Shown here: positions 62,178-64,000 of the stretch, in pieces
Numbering within the stretch: the stretch's first letter is position 1
Layout of the letters: every line of letters starts with the position of its first letter
Assembly: GCF_012932145.1 (NCBI RefSeq)
Contig: NZ_MWOK01000004.1
Coordinates: 1 to 64,000 of the forward strand
DNA length: 64,000 bases
Direction: 5' to 3'
From: Acidovorax sp. SRB_14
GTDB taxonomy: Bacteria > Pseudomonadota > Gammaproteobacteria > Burkholderiales > Burkholderiaceae_C
Translations under genes and position numbers: made by a program
The notes under the pieces: model-generated
What the model saw: only the letters and a program-made list of their open reading frames with translations
Database searches by the model: none
What the model was told of the DNA's origin: nothing

Positions 62178-64000
62178 TGCGAGTCTCCTGTCGTGTGGAC
62201 TTGCACAACCACTGCGTGTTCACGGCCATCGTCCACCAAAGGGACCGCCGGGCCAGGGAGCTCGGCGCCGTCCAAAATGACTGCCGGCCCGGTCTGTAGC
62301 TTGGGCGTCTGCCGCACCTCGATCAGGTAGAGCGTTGCGCGGTAGCGATAGTTCACCTGGAACGCGCCCCAGTGCGCTGGCAGGCACGGCACGATGCGCA
62401 GCGTGTCCGATTCCACGCGCAAGCCCAACAGCGACTCCAGAATGAAGCGCCACATCCATCCGGCCGAGCCCGTGTACCAGGTCCAGCCGCCGCGCCCGGT
62501 GTGCGGTGGCAGCGCATACACGTCCGAGGCGATCACGTAGGGTTCGGTCTGGTAGACCGCAAGCGCTTGGGGCGAGTCCGCATGGTGGAGGGGGTTGAGC
62601 ATCGTGCACAGCTCCCACGCGCGCTTTGCATCGCCCAGTGCCGCAAAGGCCATGCCTGCCCAGACCGCGGCGTGGGTGTACTGGCCGCCGTTCTCGCGCA
62701 CGCCGGGCACATAGCCCTGGATGTAGCCGGGGCTGGGGGCCGAATGGTTGAACGGCGGATCGAGCAATTGGACCAGCGCCGCGCCGCGGTGCACGAGCTG
62801 CGCATCGACGGCGTCCATCGCCTGGCGCGCGCGCTGGGCGTCTGCTGCGCCAGACAGCACCGCCCAGCTTTGCGCGATCGAGTCGATGCGGCACTCCGCG
62901 TTGCCTGCAGTGCCCAGGGGCGAACCATCGTCGAACCAGCCGCGCTGGTACCAAACGCCGTCCCACGCACTGTGCTCGATCGCTCCACGCAGCTGCGCCG
63001 CCTCGGCCTGGCAGCGCTGCGCGAATGCCGCATCGCCGTGCCGCCGCGCCAGGGCCGCGAACTGCGCCAGCACCTGGCACAGAAAGAACCCCAGCCAGAC
63101 GCTCTCGCCTTTGCCCTCGGCGCCAACAAGGTTCATGCCATCGTTCCAATCGCCGGTGCCCATCAAGGGCAGGCCGTGCGCGCCGAAACGCAGGCCGTGC
63201 TCGAGCGCGCACATGCAGTGTCGGTACAGGCTGGCGGTGGTCTCGGAGCGCGTGGGCAGATCGTAGTAAGAACCTTCGTGCTCTTGCAGTGCCCTGCCCT
63301 CCAGAAAGGCCACCTGTTCCGTGAGCACGCCCATGTCGCCCGTGACTGCGACATACCGGCACACCGCCAGCGGCAGCCACAAGTAGTCGTCCGAACAGCG
63401 CGTGCGCACACCGCGGCCCGAGGGCGGATGCCACCAGTGCTGCACATCGCCTTCCGGAAACTGGCGCGACGCGCAAAGCAGCAGGTGCGCACGCACGCGA
63501 GCGGGTGTCGCATGCACCAGGGCCATCGCATCCTGCAGCTGGTCACGAAAGCCGAAGGCGCCGCTGGCCTGGTAGAACGCGGTGCGTGCCCAGAGCCTGC
63601 ACGCCAGGGTCTGGTACAGCAGCCAGCCATTGGCCAGAAGGTCCAGCGCGCGGTCTGGTGTTTGAATTTGCACCGCACCGAGCGTGTGTCGCCAGTACTG
63701 CCGTACCGAATCCAGCGCTGCGTGCGCTGAAGCCGGGCCGCGCCAGCGTTGCACCAGGCTGCGCGCTTCTTCGGGCGTTGCGCCCGCCCCCAGGCGAAAA
63801 ATGATTTCGTGCGTTTGCCCTGGTGCCAGCACGAACGGGACGCGCAGGGCGGCGCACGGGTCCAGCGCCACCCCAACGCTGCCGCAGAGCCGAAGCTGCT
63901 GCATTGCCGCCGGGCGCCGCAGGTTGCCGTGCATTCCCAGAAACGCACGGCGATCACCACACGCGCTGGCAGCTGCATCAGCGGCGCCATCGACATCAAA
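62162..64000 (-). CDS. GH94 glucan phosphorylase / NdvB-like protein, C-terminal part (5' end beyond window)
   Basis: The frame is open to the right edge, giving at least 612 residues. The visible part has the pattern of the GH94 module of cellobiose phosphorylases and cyclic beta-glucan synthases: [11 protein letters not shown] near the edge, [12 protein letters not shown], the general acid in [31 protein letters not shown], and [15 protein letters not shown] near the end. It would release glucose 1-phosphate from beta-glucans, or trim chain length if part of a full NdvB. It heads the visible operon and overlaps gnd. Confidence 0.9.
   Translation of the reverse strand, partial: FDVDGAADAAASACGDRRAFLGMHGNLRRPAAMQQLRLCGSVGVALDPCAALRVPFVLAPGQTHEIIFRLGAGATPEEARSLVQRWRGPASAHAALDSVRQYWRHTLGAVQIQTPDRALDLLANGWLLYQTLACRLWARTAFYQASGAFGFRDQLQDAMALVHATPARVRAHLLLCASRQFPEGDVQHWWHPPSGRGVRTRCSDDYLWLPLAVCRYVAVTGDMGVLTEQVAFLEGRALQEHEGSYYDLPTRSETTASLYRHCMCALEHGLRFGAHGLPLMGTGDWNDGMNLVGAEGKGESVWLGFFLCQVLAQFAALARRHGDAAFAQRCQAEAAQLRGAIEHSAWDGVWYQRGWFDDGSPLGTAGNAECRIDSIAQSWAVLSGAADAQRARQAMDAVDAQLVHRGAALVQLLDPPFNHSAPSPGYIQGYVPGVRENGGQYTHAAVWAGMAFAALGDAKRAWELCTMLNPLHHADSPQALAVYQTEPYVIASDVYALPPHTGRGGWTWYTGSAGWMWRFILESLLGLRVESDTLRIVPCLPAHWGAFQVNYRYRATLYLIEVRQTPKLQTGPAVILDGAELPGPAVPLVDDGREHAVVVQVHTTGDSQCKSA

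Noticed and set aside
1-64000. tRNA, rRNA, CRISPR array, prophage or insertion sequence
   Set aside because: I looked for cloverleaf tails, regularly spaced repeats, integrase or transposase motifs and found none.

Overview
The window is high-GC, gene-dense DNA from a betaproteobacterium of the order Burkholderiales, most likely family Comamonadaceae (Acidovorax-like). This rests on an Omp32-type trimeric porin, a Bug-type periplasmic binding protein, tandem cyanophycin synthetases with their ABC/DUF1854 partners, and a short AT-richer dispersed repeat with an AGCGCTT...AAGCGCT core. I count twelve copies of that repeat. No rRNA, tRNA, CRISPR array, insertion sequence or prophage was seen.

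Layout. (1) 1-10599, minus strand: a beta-oxidation operon resembling the pimeloyl-CoA (pim) operons: hydratase/dehydrogenase fusion, thiolase, two-subunit acyl-CoA dehydrogenase, crotonase, class III CoA-transferase, Bug binding protein, nitronate monooxygenase-like flavoprotein and etfB (cut by the left edge). A LysR regulator is divergent at 10712, with a perfect dyad between the two transcription units. (2) 11735-15574: an M20 amidohydrolase and two porins, each porin followed by a strong terminator. (3) 15892-20340: coq7, an OsmC-like protein, a probable small RNA or attenuator, ilvA, cobS and cobC. (4) 20378-33456: a type II secretion locus with gspC inverted, then gspG-H-I-J-K-L-M-N-D-E, two unrelated genes, then gspF. 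(5) 33485-34910: a 5'-nucleotidase and a hypothetical gene. (6) 35060-42901: a cyanophycin module with a DUF1854 protein and an ABC exporter-type protein, divergent from two tandem synthetases, the first of which is degenerate. (7) 43103-48479: creA, an AT-richer PEP-CTERM gene behind a good sigma-54 promoter, a DsbA-family protein, a fatty acid hydroxylase-like protein, a VOC protein, panE and a VanZ-like protein. (8) 48508-64000, minus strand: one tightly packed operon running GH94 glucan phosphorylase/NdvB-like protein (cut by the right edge), gnd, zwf, tal, pgi, tkt, pgm, glycoamylase, flavin disulfide oxidoreductase, a 75-residue cysteine-rich protein, and a quinone-reductase/UbiA fusion.

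The most interesting items are the last operon, which joins beta-glucan and pentose phosphate metabolism to an unusual redox and prenyltransferase tail; the unlisted cysteine-rich small gene inside it; the fusion protein at its end; the dispersed repeat, one copy of which encodes most of the GspD signal peptide; the degenerate cyanophycin synthetase next to an intact one; and the sigma-54 promoter ahead of the lone PEP-CTERM gene. Functions are inferred from motifs read by eye; no database search was possible.
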